From CAZKTF01 sp964555565 (GTDB lineage Bacteria; Planctomycetota; JAJSAM01; JAKLKS01), in the NCBI GenBank assembly GCA_964555565.1, contig CAZKTF010000102.1, forward strand, positions 1 through 12,256: a stretch of DNA of 12,256 nt, read 5' to 3'. Under the pieces are notes generated by a model. That model was not told where the DNA came from, searched no databases, and saw only the letters and a program-made list of their open reading frames with translations. Position numbers and translations under genes: made by a program. Shown here one piece after another: positions 1-6,634 of this stretch. The stretch's first letter is position 1. The number at the start of each line of letters is the position of its first letter.

Positions 1-58
1 GATCCGCAAGGCTCTCCGCGCCTTCAACGGCCTCAGTTGTTACGACACGTCCACTCAT
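1..58 (-). CDS. 5' end of an unidentified protein (partial, runs off the left edge)
   Basis: An ATG at 58-56 on the minus strand is preceded by a good Shine-Dalgarno sequence (AGGGAG, six bases upstream). It opens a frame reading MSGRVVTTEAVEGAESLAD with no stop before the window edge. It lies about 50 bases downstream of the stop of the PA-IL-like gene and in the same direction, so it is probably the next gene of that operon. Only 19 residues are visible and no family can be named. The ribosome binding site and the operon position are what support a real gene. Confidence 0.6.
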   Translation of the reverse strand, partial: MSGRVVTTEAVEGAESLAD

Positions 59-108
59 CTCGATCTCCCTTGAGCCCTCAACACGCGTGGCTCGCTTGGA
101 AGCCCGAG

Positions 109-831
109 CTACTTACCGATGGGAACCACAACGACACGGAGTTGGATCGATCCGGAGTTGTTGTCGGAGCCGCGGTCGTTGCACCTTGCACTAACCGTTC
201 CACCTTCACCAGGAACACTCCCAACGCCGGCTTCGAGGACGGGCAGCACGTCCTTCTCACCAACGCGGATCAGCAGGCACCCGTGAGGATAGGCAGGGAA
301 CAAGGAGTGTCCATCGTACTCTCTCAAGTTCAACCCCGATGGACCCGACTCTCCTGCCAGAGGACCGAGCCTCCAACGGCCTCTGGCGTCGGATCCAATC
401 AGATCTCCCTTGTTGGCGGAGACGCCGAGCTCCTGCCAGTCTCCCGCCCCGGCGTCGATCCGCACGGTGACGTCCCTGATGTTGGTGATGGCCTCCTCGA
501 GCTTCTTGAGATCGGCCTCGCCGAGCTTCCGGGTCCTTTCCAGCCATGCTCGCGTGTCGGAGAATCCGAGGGTCTCCGCGTAGGCGCTGTTCTGGTCGAG
601 GAAGCCCGTGAGGTCGTCCATCATTGCGCCAATGTGCTGCACGGAGGACCGCTTCTCCTTGCGCATCGCCTGGATGGCTACTAGGAGGGCATCTGGCGTA
701 CGCGTCTGAATACTCGCAAGGAACCGCTCGCGGAGGCTCTCCCGGAGCTTCTCGATCTCCTGCTGGACTAGCCTCACTTTCGAATCGACTTGCTTCTTGA
801 CCGCGGCGGGATTGAGCAGGCGGAGAGCCAC
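109..831 (-). CDS. Helical segment plus PA-IL (LecA)-like lectin domain protein; probably the C-terminal part of the preceding lipoprotein
   Basis: The product is 240 residues from a GTG start. Residues 1-120 are charged and mostly helical. Residues about 121-237 follow the PA-IL/LecA galactose-lectin fold: a GDLIG strand near 142, DARGRW near 148, an aromatic-Pro turn and LLIRVG near 186, then the calcium-site region CNDRGSDNNSGS at 217-228. In Pseudomonas LecA the matching ND...NNSGS residues bind calcium and sugar, so D219, N224 and N225 are likely ligands. No signal peptide is present on this piece. The GTG has no Shine-Dalgarno sequence, and the frame is the same as that of the upstream lipoprotein, separated from it only by one TGA at 858-856. 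It may therefore be read only as the tail of that protein. Fold assignment is by pattern recognition; sugar binding is inference. Confidence 0.7.
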   Translation of the reverse strand: MALRLLNPAAVKKQVDSKVRLVQQEIEKLRESLRERFLASIQTRTPDALLVAIQAMRKEKRSSVQHIGAMMDDLTGFLDQNSAYAETLGFSDTRAWLERTRKLGEADLKKLEEAITNIRDVTVRIDAGAGDWQELGVSANKGDLIGSDARGRWRLGPLAGESGPSGLNLREYDGHSLFPAYPHGCLLIRVGEKDVLPVLEAGVGSVPGEGGTVSARCNDRGSDNNSGSIQLRVVVVPIGK

Positions 832-855
832 TGGCAGGAGCGCCGGCGAGCCCTG

Positions 856-858
856 TCA
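856..858 (-). other. In-frame TGA joining two halves of one apparent protein
   Basis: Read on the minus strand, the lipoprotein frame meets TGA here and then continues open in the same frame through nine codons (CAG GGC TCG CCG GCG CTC CTG CCA GTG) into the PA-IL-like ORF. The second BACON-like repeat lacks its last strand before the stop, and the residues just after it (LLPVALRL) would supply that strand, as VRVRFTA does in the first repeat. The base after TGA is C, the context known to favour read-through. A recent nonsense mutation, a sequencing error or read-through are all possible. Confidence 0.6.
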
Positions 859-1500
859 AGTGGAGTCCGCCCGAAAGGTGACCTTCCCCGAAAGGCTGTC
901 GGTCACTCGCGAGAGGTCTGCATGCACGAAGACCCTCGCCGGAGTCTTGCCTTGAGTCGGCTCGATGACGAGCCAGGGGTCATCGGTCACGCAGCTCCAC
1001 GGGAGGCCGTCCTTTCCCGGAGAGGTGATCTCCAATTGGCCTTTCCCTGACTTTGGCTCCCCAACGTTCCCCTCGAGTCCGAGGCTCTTGACGGGGCCGA
1101 CAATCAGCGAAGCGAGCGCGGTGAATCGAACCCGGACGTCCGCCGGACCCTGCGAGGTCTCGAACTTGAGCGTGGCCTCGTTCCGACCGAACCGAAGCGC
1201 CTCATGGCGAAGCGTGAGCTTGAGGTCGGCAGGAGTGCCTCCCTCGGCTTCGGACACGGCGCACCAGGAGGTCGCCCCCGATACCTTCCAGCCGACGCTC
1301 TGGTCCGCGCGGTCGCTCGTGAGCCGCAGGGTGACACTTGCCGGGGGGGCCGTCGCCGAGTCTCCAAACCTCCCGGTGATGTCGATGACAGTCGGTGCGA
1401 TCACGAGGTGCGGTGGAGGTCCCGAGCACCCGGCGGATGCGGTCAGCCCGACCAGGGCAAGGGCAAAGCCACGGACAATGCCGAACGCGGATCCCCTCAT
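856..1500 (-). CDS. Secreted lipoprotein with two BACON-like repeats
   Basis: The product is 214 residues, with ATG at 1500-1498 preceded by GGGGGAGG on the minus strand. Residues 1-24 form a signal peptide (basic start, hydrophobic core FALALVGLTASA) followed by a lipobox-like SAGC with Cys25 as the likely lipidated residue, so the protein should be anchored in a membrane facing the periplasm or outside. Two similar beta-sandwich repeats follow at about 31-130 and 131-214. Each has the BACON-like pattern of a Trp in mid-domain (GWKVSGATSW, then PWSCVTDDPW), a Gly-Gly or Gln-Gly turn and a late KF/TF strand. BACON domains are generally linked with carbohydrate or mucin contact; binding here is not shown. 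The second repeat stops one strand early at TGA, and the missing strand is encoded just beyond. The gene heads an operon divergent from sngA. Confidence 0.75.
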   Translation of the reverse strand: MRGSAFGIVRGFALALVGLTASAGCSGPPPHLVIAPTVIDITGRFGDSATAPPASVTLRLTSDRADQSVGWKVSGATSWCAVSEAEGGTPADLKLTLRHEALRFGRNEATLKFETSQGPADVRVRFTALASLIVGPVKSLGLEGNVGEPKSGKGQLEITSPGKDGLPWSCVTDDPWLVIEPTQGKTPARVFVHADLSRVTDSLSGKVTFRADST

Positions 1501-1760
1501 CGCTTGCGCCTCCCCCTGCCACGCCGGCCGGAGGCGAGGAGCTCCTGTCCTCTCCGAACCAACCGGGTGCTGACCTCGACTTTGAGGAGTCTACTCGGAG
1601 GGCCCACCGCTCGGAAGGAGGAGCCTGAAACAACGGTCGTCCGGAGAAGTGGCAGCAGGTCGGGTTGGGGCCGCGAACTCTCTTGAGCCATGGGAGGGGC
1701 CCCTTCGATAGGCTAGCGCCGAAGGGCCCCTGAAGGGACCCCCGGGAGCAAGCGCATCTC
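1501..1760. promoter_or_regulatory. Divergent intergenic region between the lipoprotein operon and the Shango operon
   Basis: These 260 bases separate two genes transcribed away from each other, so promoters for both operons should lie here. No convincing sigma-70 box pair can be named in either direction. A TTGAGC at 1683-1688 facing sngA has only a poor partner near 1706-1714. A perfect 10-bp palindrome (AGGAGCTCCT, 1537-1546) lies close to the lipoprotein start and could be an operator. The strong hairpin at 1695-1731 is listed separately. No RNA gene or further coding sequence is evident. Confidence 0.45.
1695..1731 (+). repeat. GC-rich inverted repeat (hairpin) upstream of sngA
   Basis: The left arm AGGGGCCCCTTCG (1695-1707) pairs with the right arm CGAAGGGCCCCT (1720-1731): 12 base pairs with one bulged C, around a 12-base loop. 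It ends 29 bases before the sngA start codon. No T-run follows on either strand, so it is not a classical intrinsic terminator. A place in the sngA leader or promoter suggests a regulatory hairpin or operator, but this is inference. Confidence 0.6.
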
Positions 1761-4700
1761 ATGGCTGCTGAGGTGGACGAGCGGACCATCCGAGCCGCGG
1801 TCGAGTCGCGGCGCGGTCATCTCGTGGTCCGTGTTGGCTGGATCACCCCGTCCGGGCGGCGCCGGTCGGTCCCGATGTACGAGACGACGGTTCGGAATGA
1901 CTACCTGAACGAAGTCCGGTCCCTCCAGGGGACCTCGGATGCGGAGCTCCGGGCGAGGGCGACGAATCTCCTGCTGCGCTGGGAGGAGCAGGAGATCCGG
2001 AAGAGGGTAACCGCGGCGAAGGCGGACGCCCGCGAGCGCGCGCAGGAGGAGGCCGAGCAGGCGACCGCTAGCCTGAAGGAGGATCTGGACGCCCTGCGGA
2101 CGCTCCTCCCCACGGCGCTCGGGGAGGACAACCGGTGGAACTGGGAGGAGCGCTACGACCGGAGCGAGGCACCCGGGTTCCAGTTCGTGACTCCGCGCCC
2201 GGAGCCTCCGGTGCCGCCAGCACCGCCTGTCTTGCCCCGGCCGAGCTTCTGGGAGTGGCTCCTGCCCCCGGTCAGGCGGGGCCGCCTCGCGAAGGAGGCC
2301 GAGATCCTCGAGCGCGACCGCGGGCGGAGGCAGAGGCTCCAGGAGGAGTTCCAGGGCGCATCGCGTGAGTGGGAGGGCGCCGAGAGGAGCGCCCGCGAAG
2401 CCCACGACGCCTCCCGGCGGGAGTTCCTCGAGAAGCGGGATCGGCAGAACTCCGAGGTCAAGTCCTTTCGCGAGCGGTTCGAGAGCGGCGACCCCGGGGC
2501 CATCGAGGAGTACGTGAGGGATGTCCTGGAGGGGTCCAAGTACCCGGATTGCTTCCCCCGGGACTACACGGTGTCCTTGGACCGGGCCTCGGGGTTCCTC
2601 CTGGTCGATGTCTTGCTGCCCCCGGCCCGGGCCGTGCCGGCAGTGTCGGAGTACAGGCACGTCTCCCGGGAGAACGAGTTCCGCCCGGTCCCGATGAGGA
2701 AGGGGGAGCATCGCGAACTCTACGAGAGCGCTCTCAAGCAGGCAACGCTGCGCACGCTTCACGAGACGTTCCAGTCCCTCTACACGGGCCACGTCCAGGC
2801 GGTCTCGGTCCGGGCTTGGGTTTCCGATGTGGACCTCGCGACGGGTCGGACGGAGACCAGACGCCTGCACGCGGCCTACTCGACCCGGCAGGAGTTCGCC
2901 CGGTTGAACCTCGCGCGGGTGGATCTCGATGCGTGTCTGGCAGGCCTGAAGGAGGAGCCCACGTGGAGAATCCCCGACCGACCCGCACCGGTGGCCTTGA
3001 ACGTCGCCTTGGCAAGGCTCCCCGAGGCGGCGGGGGCGGAGGAACCCGAGGAGGAGGCGCCGCGAATCGCACCTGGCTCCGTGCTTGCTCCACGTGTCAC
3101 CCGAACGGGAATCGAGATCCGGAGCGGGTTCGGCGTCCCTGAGAGGCTGGAACCCGCGCCAGCCGTCGGGGAGGAGCAGTGCTGGGTCCCTCCCGGCCGG
3201 ACCGTCCAACTCGCCGGGCGGGACATCGAGGGGGGAGGACTCTACATCGGGGAAGGCCTCCGCGGCCTTGGTTTCCGCTGGACGGTTGAGCCGGCGCTCA
3301 TCAACCCGCGGCTCGCGGTGGACCTCCGCGACCCGGACCGCGCTGGGGCGACGATGCCCTACTGGCCTTCCTACTCGGAGATCTCCCCCCGCGCGCGAGG
3401 GGCGTACGTCGAGTGGCTCGCCTCGGGGCGGACGGACCCCACGGCCGCGCTCGGGTTCGTCTTCCTTTGCTTCTACGGCATCGAACGCCGTGTCCTCGGG
3501 GACAGGGAACTCGCCGCGGCCCGAAAGGAAGAGACTGCGGCGCTGCTCTCGGAGGTCCGGCGGCTTCGCGGGATCTACGGGGGCCACGGGTCGTTCGGGC
3601 GCTACTCGGGGCAGTTCCTGGAGTTCATCGAGGGCTCCGGGGGAGAGGCGAAGCCCTACGAGCAGCCTCCCCCCCGAGGAGGGCCGGCCTACGCCCTCCC
3701 CAGTCTCGTCAAGCGGGCCGTCGGCGCACTCCTCGCCGAAGGGAAGCCGATCCCCGCGCCATGGGCCCTGGCATGGCTGGAGCACCACCCCGAGGCCCGA
3801 CTTCGCAGCCCCGCCCGTCGCTGCCCGGAGGAGTTCCGGCAACTCTTCGAGCTTCGCTACAAGGAGCGGTACGGCGAGGGGATGCGCGTCTCGGCCAAGC
3901 CGGGGCGATGGAGGATGACCTACCAGCCCGCGAGCGCGAGCTTCGGGCGGATCCTCGAATCGACGGTGGAAGGGGTGCCGGACATCGAGCGCCTCTCGAA
4001 GCCCGTGCGCGAACTCTCTGCTCTGGCGGAGAAGTGCGCGGACGAGCTGGACGCCTTCAGCCGGTTCGTGAACCGGAACCCGGGGGCCGGTCGCACCCTC
4101 GCCGCGGTGTCTCTCCTTCCCGAGGGGATGCTCTCCCCGCGAGGCACGGCTGAGGGGAGTTCCCTCTTCGAATGGGTGGATGGCGCCCTCGGAGGGAAGG
4201 ACTCCGCTCTCGTGGAGGCAGGAGAGCTTCTCTCGCGCTGGCCGGGCGCCGGGGAGAAGCTCACCAAGGGCGAGGCCGTCTCCCTGGCCCAAGTCCTGGA
4301 ACGAGAGAACCTCGGCCTCGAACCCGATGTCCGGTTCGGGGGACCGCCGCCCACGAGAGGAGAGAGGGTTGTCCTGTTTCGTCTCACCCCGCCCGCCCTC
4401 AAGGCCCCGACCCAGGGGTATCTCGCCGGGACGCTGCTGCTGCGTCTGGCCACCGTCGTGGCGGCCGCCGACGGGACCGTGCAACCCGAGGAGATCGAAC
4501 ACCTGGAGGCGCACCTCGAGAAGTCCATGCGGCTCACGGCGGCCGAGCAGTTGCGCCTTCAGGCGCACCTTCGGTGGCTCGCCGCCGCGCCCCCGGGCAT
4601 GTCCGGTGTCAGGAAGAGGCTCGCGGAGGTCCCTCAGGCGCAACGCGACATCGTCGCCAACCTCCTCGTCGCGATCGCCGGGGCGGATGGACGCTTCGAG

Positions 4701-5279
4701 CCGTCCGAGGTGAAGGTACTCACCCAGCTCTTCAAGGCCCTCGGACTCGACGAGCAGCAGGTCTACAGTCGGGCCCACTCGCTTGCGAGCCGGCCTGCGG
4801 GGCTCGACGTCGGGCCCGTGCCCGTGATCGTGCCGGGAGCACCCTCGGTGGGTTTCTCGATTCCCCCCCCTTCGCCGGTCGAAACGCCCGCCACCCTTGG
4901 ACGCGTGGTTCTCGACCCGAGAGTCGTAGAGGCGAAGCTACGGGAAACGGCGGCGGTGGCGGCCCTCCTCGGCGGTATCTTCTCGGACGAGGAGGCGGGG
5001 GAGTCGGAGAGGACGCCCCGCGCGGAGAAGGTGATGGAGCAGGGCATCCTTGTCGAGGGCCTCGACTACTCCCACAGCGTCCTCCTGCGGAAGGTCGGGG
5101 AGCGTCCCCGCTGGGTCCGTGCCGAGCTGGAGGTCGTGGTGGCATCGGTGGGCCTCATGCCTGAGGGTGCCCTGGATGTCCTGAACGAAGCTGCCCTGGA
5201 CAGGTGCGGAGAGCCCCTCCTGGAGGGGGACGATCCCCTGGGGGTGAACGGAACGGTGCTGGAGGAGTTCCTGCGATGA
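1761..5279 (+). CDS. sngA: Shango system protein SngA, TerB_N/TerB/TerB_C protein with extended N-terminus
   Basis: This 1172-residue protein is the TerB-domain component of a Shango anti-phage system. Segments in order are: a short N-terminal domain with an ETTVRNDYLNE motif near residue 42; a charged coiled coil about 65-115; a proline-rich linker about 142-160; a second charged helix; a module at about 240-410 with a YPDCFPRDY motif that resembles the region preceding the nuclease in some Mrr-type restriction proteins; TerB_N from about 470 (WVPPGRTV) to 680; two TerB-like repeats with AAADGTVQPEE (about 900) and AGADGRFEPSE (about 973), whose Asp and Glu fit the TerB metal site; and TerB_C about 1050-1172. 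The Mrr nuclease core itself is not visible. The ATG start has a weak, distant GGGAG. Its stop overlaps sngB by ATGA. Domain names rest on recognition without a search. Confidence 0.88.
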   Translation: MAAEVDERTIRAAVESRRGHLVVRVGWITPSGRRRSVPMYETTVRNDYLNEVRSLQGTSDAELRARATNLLLRWEEQEIRKRVTAAKADARERAQEEAEQATASLKEDLDALRTLLPTALGEDNRWNWEERYDRSEAPGFQFVTPRPEPPVPPAPPVLPRPSFWEWLLPPVRRGRLAKEAEILERDRGRRQRLQEEFQGASREWEGAERSAREAHDASRREFLEKRDRQNSEVKSFRERFESGDPGAIEEYVRDVLEGSKYPDCFPRDYTVSLDRASGFLLVDVLLPPARAVPAVSEYRHVSRENEFRPVPMRKGEHRELYESALKQATLRTLHETFQSLYTGHVQAVSVRAWVSDVDLATGRTETRRLHAAYSTRQEFARLNLARVDLDACLAGLKEEPTWRIPDRPAPVALNVALARLPEAAGAEEPEEEAPRIAPGSVLAPRVTRTGIEIRSGFGVPERLEPAPAVGEEQCWVPPGRTVQLAGRDIEGGGLYIGEGLRGLGFRWTVEPALINPRLAVDLRDPDRAGATMPYWPSYSEISPRARGAYVEWLASGRTDPTAALGFVFLCFYGIERRVLGDRELAAARKEETAALLSEVRRLRGIYGGHGSFGRYSGQFLEFIEGSGGEAKPYEQPPPRGGPAYALPSLVKRAVGALLAEGKPIPAPWALAWLEHHPEARLRSPARRCPEEFRQLFELRYKERYGEGMRVSAKPGRWRMTYQPASASFGRILESTVEGVPDIERLSKPVRELSALAEKCADELDAFSRFVNRNPGAGRTLAAVSLLPEGMLSPRGTAEGSSLFEWVDGALGGKDSALVEAGELLSRWPGAGEKLTKGEAVSLAQVLERENLGLEPDVRFGGPPPTRGERVVLFRLTPPALKAPTQGYLAGTLLLRLATVVAAADGTVQPEEIEHLEAHLEKSMRLTAAEQLRLQAHLRWLAAAPPGMSGVRKRLAEVPQAQRDIVANLLVAIAGADGRFEPSEVKVLTQLFKALGLDEQQVYSRAHSLASRPAGLDVGPVPVIVPGAPSVGFSIPPPSPVETPATLGRVVLDPRVVEAKLRETAAVAALLGGIFSDEEAGESERTPRAEKVMEQGILVEGLDYSHSVLLRKVGERPRWVRAELEVVVASVGLMPEGALDVLNEAALDRCGEPLLEGDDPLGVNGTVLEEFLR

Positions 5280-6634
5280 GCGAGGACCGGAAGATCCGAC
5301 CCAAGGAGCGCGACTCGGTGCTCCAGTCCCTCCGCGCCGGCGTGGTCCCGAGGGCAGGACAGCACCTCATCCAGGTGGGACGGGCGAAGGAGGTGGAGGC
5401 GCTCCTCAAGGACATCGAGCGGGTGGCCGATCGCGGGTCCGCGATTCGATTCGTCATCGGGGAATATGGGTCCGGGAAGACCTTCTTCCTCCACCTCATC
5501 CGCGCCGTCGCGATGGAGAAGAAGCTCGTGACGGCGCAGGCCGACCTGAGCCCGGACAGGAGGCTCCAGGCGACCGGGGGCCAGGGACGGTCGCTGTACG
5601 CGGAACTCATGAGGAACCTCGCCACGAGGGCCAGGCCGGAAGGAGGCGCGCTCTCGAGCGTGGTGGAGAGGTTCGTGAGCACGGCGCTCACGGAGGCGCG
5701 GGATCGGGGTGTGAACCCCGAGGCCGTCATCCAGGAGCGGCTCCGTGACCTCTCCGAGATGGTCGGCGGCTACGACTTCGCGGCGGTGGTCGCCGCCTAC
5801 TGGAAGGGCCACGACTCGGGGAACGAGCAGCTGAAGGCGGACGCCCTCCGGTGGCTTCGGGCCGAGTTCACGACCAGGACCGACGCCCGGACCGCGCTGG
5901 GCGTCCGGGCGATCATCGACGACGCGAGCTTCTACGATCACCTGAAGCTCCTGGCCCGGTTCGTGCGCCTGGCGGGATTCGGGGGGCTTCTCGTGTGCCT
6001 CGACGAGATGGTGAACCTCTACAAGCTGGCCCACACCCAGGCGCGGAACGCCAACTACGAGCAGATCCTCCGCATCGTGAACGACTGCCTCCAGGGGAGC
6101 GCGGAGTCCCTCGGCTTCCTCATGGGCGGCACGCCCGAGTTCCTGATGGACGCCCGCAAGGGGCTCTACAGCTACCCTGCTTTGCAGTCGAGGCTCGCGG
6201 AGAACACCTTCGCCCGTGAGGGGCTGGTGGACCTGAGCGGCCCCGTGATCCGTCTCGCGAACCTCAGCCCCGAGGACTTCTTCCTCCTGCTCGGGAAGAT
6301 CCGGCACGTCTACGCCTCCGGAGACGCGAACGCCTATCTCGTCCCCGACGTCGCGCTGAAGGCGTTCATGGAACACTGCTCGAAGCGGATCGGCGAGGCC
6401 TACTTCCGAACGCCTCGGAACACCATCAAGGCCTTCGCGGACTTCCTCGCGGTCCTCGAGCAGAACCCGGGCGCGGAGTGGGAGGCCATGCTGGGCGGGG
6501 TCGAGTTCGAGACCGAGGGCAACCCGGACCTGGCCCCCCTCCCCGACGACGCGGAAGGTCCGCCCGAGGGCGGGGGCTCTCCCGTCCCCCCGAAGCCTGC
6601 GGGGGACGATGACCTCGCCTCCTTCCGCCTCTGA
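5276..6634 (+). CDS. sngB: Shango system ATPase SngB (DUF2791, BrxC/BrxD-like P-loop protein)
   Basis: The product is 452 residues. The start is set by the ATGA overlap with the sngA stop and by GGAGGAG at 5261-5267, eight bases upstream. A longer in-frame start at 5204 would add only low-complexity Gly/Arg/Pro residues lying inside sngA. The Walker A motif is GEYGSGKT at about 62-69 and the Walker B is GLLVCLDEM at about 236-245, followed by the NxxYEQILRIVND and GGTPEF segments typical of the DUF2791 family that includes BREX BrxD. Intact nucleotide-binding motifs imply an active cytoplasmic ATPase, probably driving a complex with the TerB protein and the helicase. The C-terminal tail (about 420-452) is acidic and Gly/Pro-rich and is probably disordered. 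It overlaps sngC by 26 bases. Confidence 0.92.
   Translation: MSEDRKIRPKERDSVLQSLRAGVVPRAGQHLIQVGRAKEVEALLKDIERVADRGSAIRFVIGEYGSGKTFFLHLIRAVAMEKKLVTAQADLSPDRRLQATGGQGRSLYAELMRNLATRARPEGGALSSVVERFVSTALTEARDRGVNPEAVIQERLRDLSEMVGGYDFAAVVAAYWKGHDSGNEQLKADALRWLRAEFTTRTDARTALGVRAIIDDASFYDHLKLLARFVRLAGFGGLLVCLDEMVNLYKLAHTQARNANYEQILRIVNDCLQGSAESLGFLMGGTPEFLMDARKGLYSYPALQSRLAENTFAREGLVDLSGPVIRLANLSPEDFFLLLGKIRHVYASGDANAYLVPDVALKAFMEHCSKRIGEAYFRTPRNTIKAFADFLAVLEQNPGAEWEAMLGGVEFETEGNPDLAPLPDDAEGPPEGGGSPVPPKPAGDDDLASFRL

Noticed and set aside
37..684. A 215-codon plus-strand frame opposite the PA-IL-like gene
   Set aside because: No Shine-Dalgarno sequence or domain; the minus strand carries the coherent lectin-like sequence and an operon layout.
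854..859. A perfect TTGACA on the minus strand at the lipoprotein stop, possibly a promoter for the PA-IL-like ORF
   Set aside because: Seventeen bases downstream there is no -10-like sequence (TGCCAG), so it is likely a chance match.
1695..1731. Reading the hairpin as an intrinsic terminator
   Set aside because: No T-run follows on either strand and no gene ends into it; it lies between divergent starts.
1713..4778. A 1021-codon open frame on the minus strand opposite sngA
   Set aside because: It is a GC-driven shadow: low-complexity Arg/Pro/Gly/Leu sequence, no recognisable domain, and the opposite strand encodes clear TerB_N and TerB segments.
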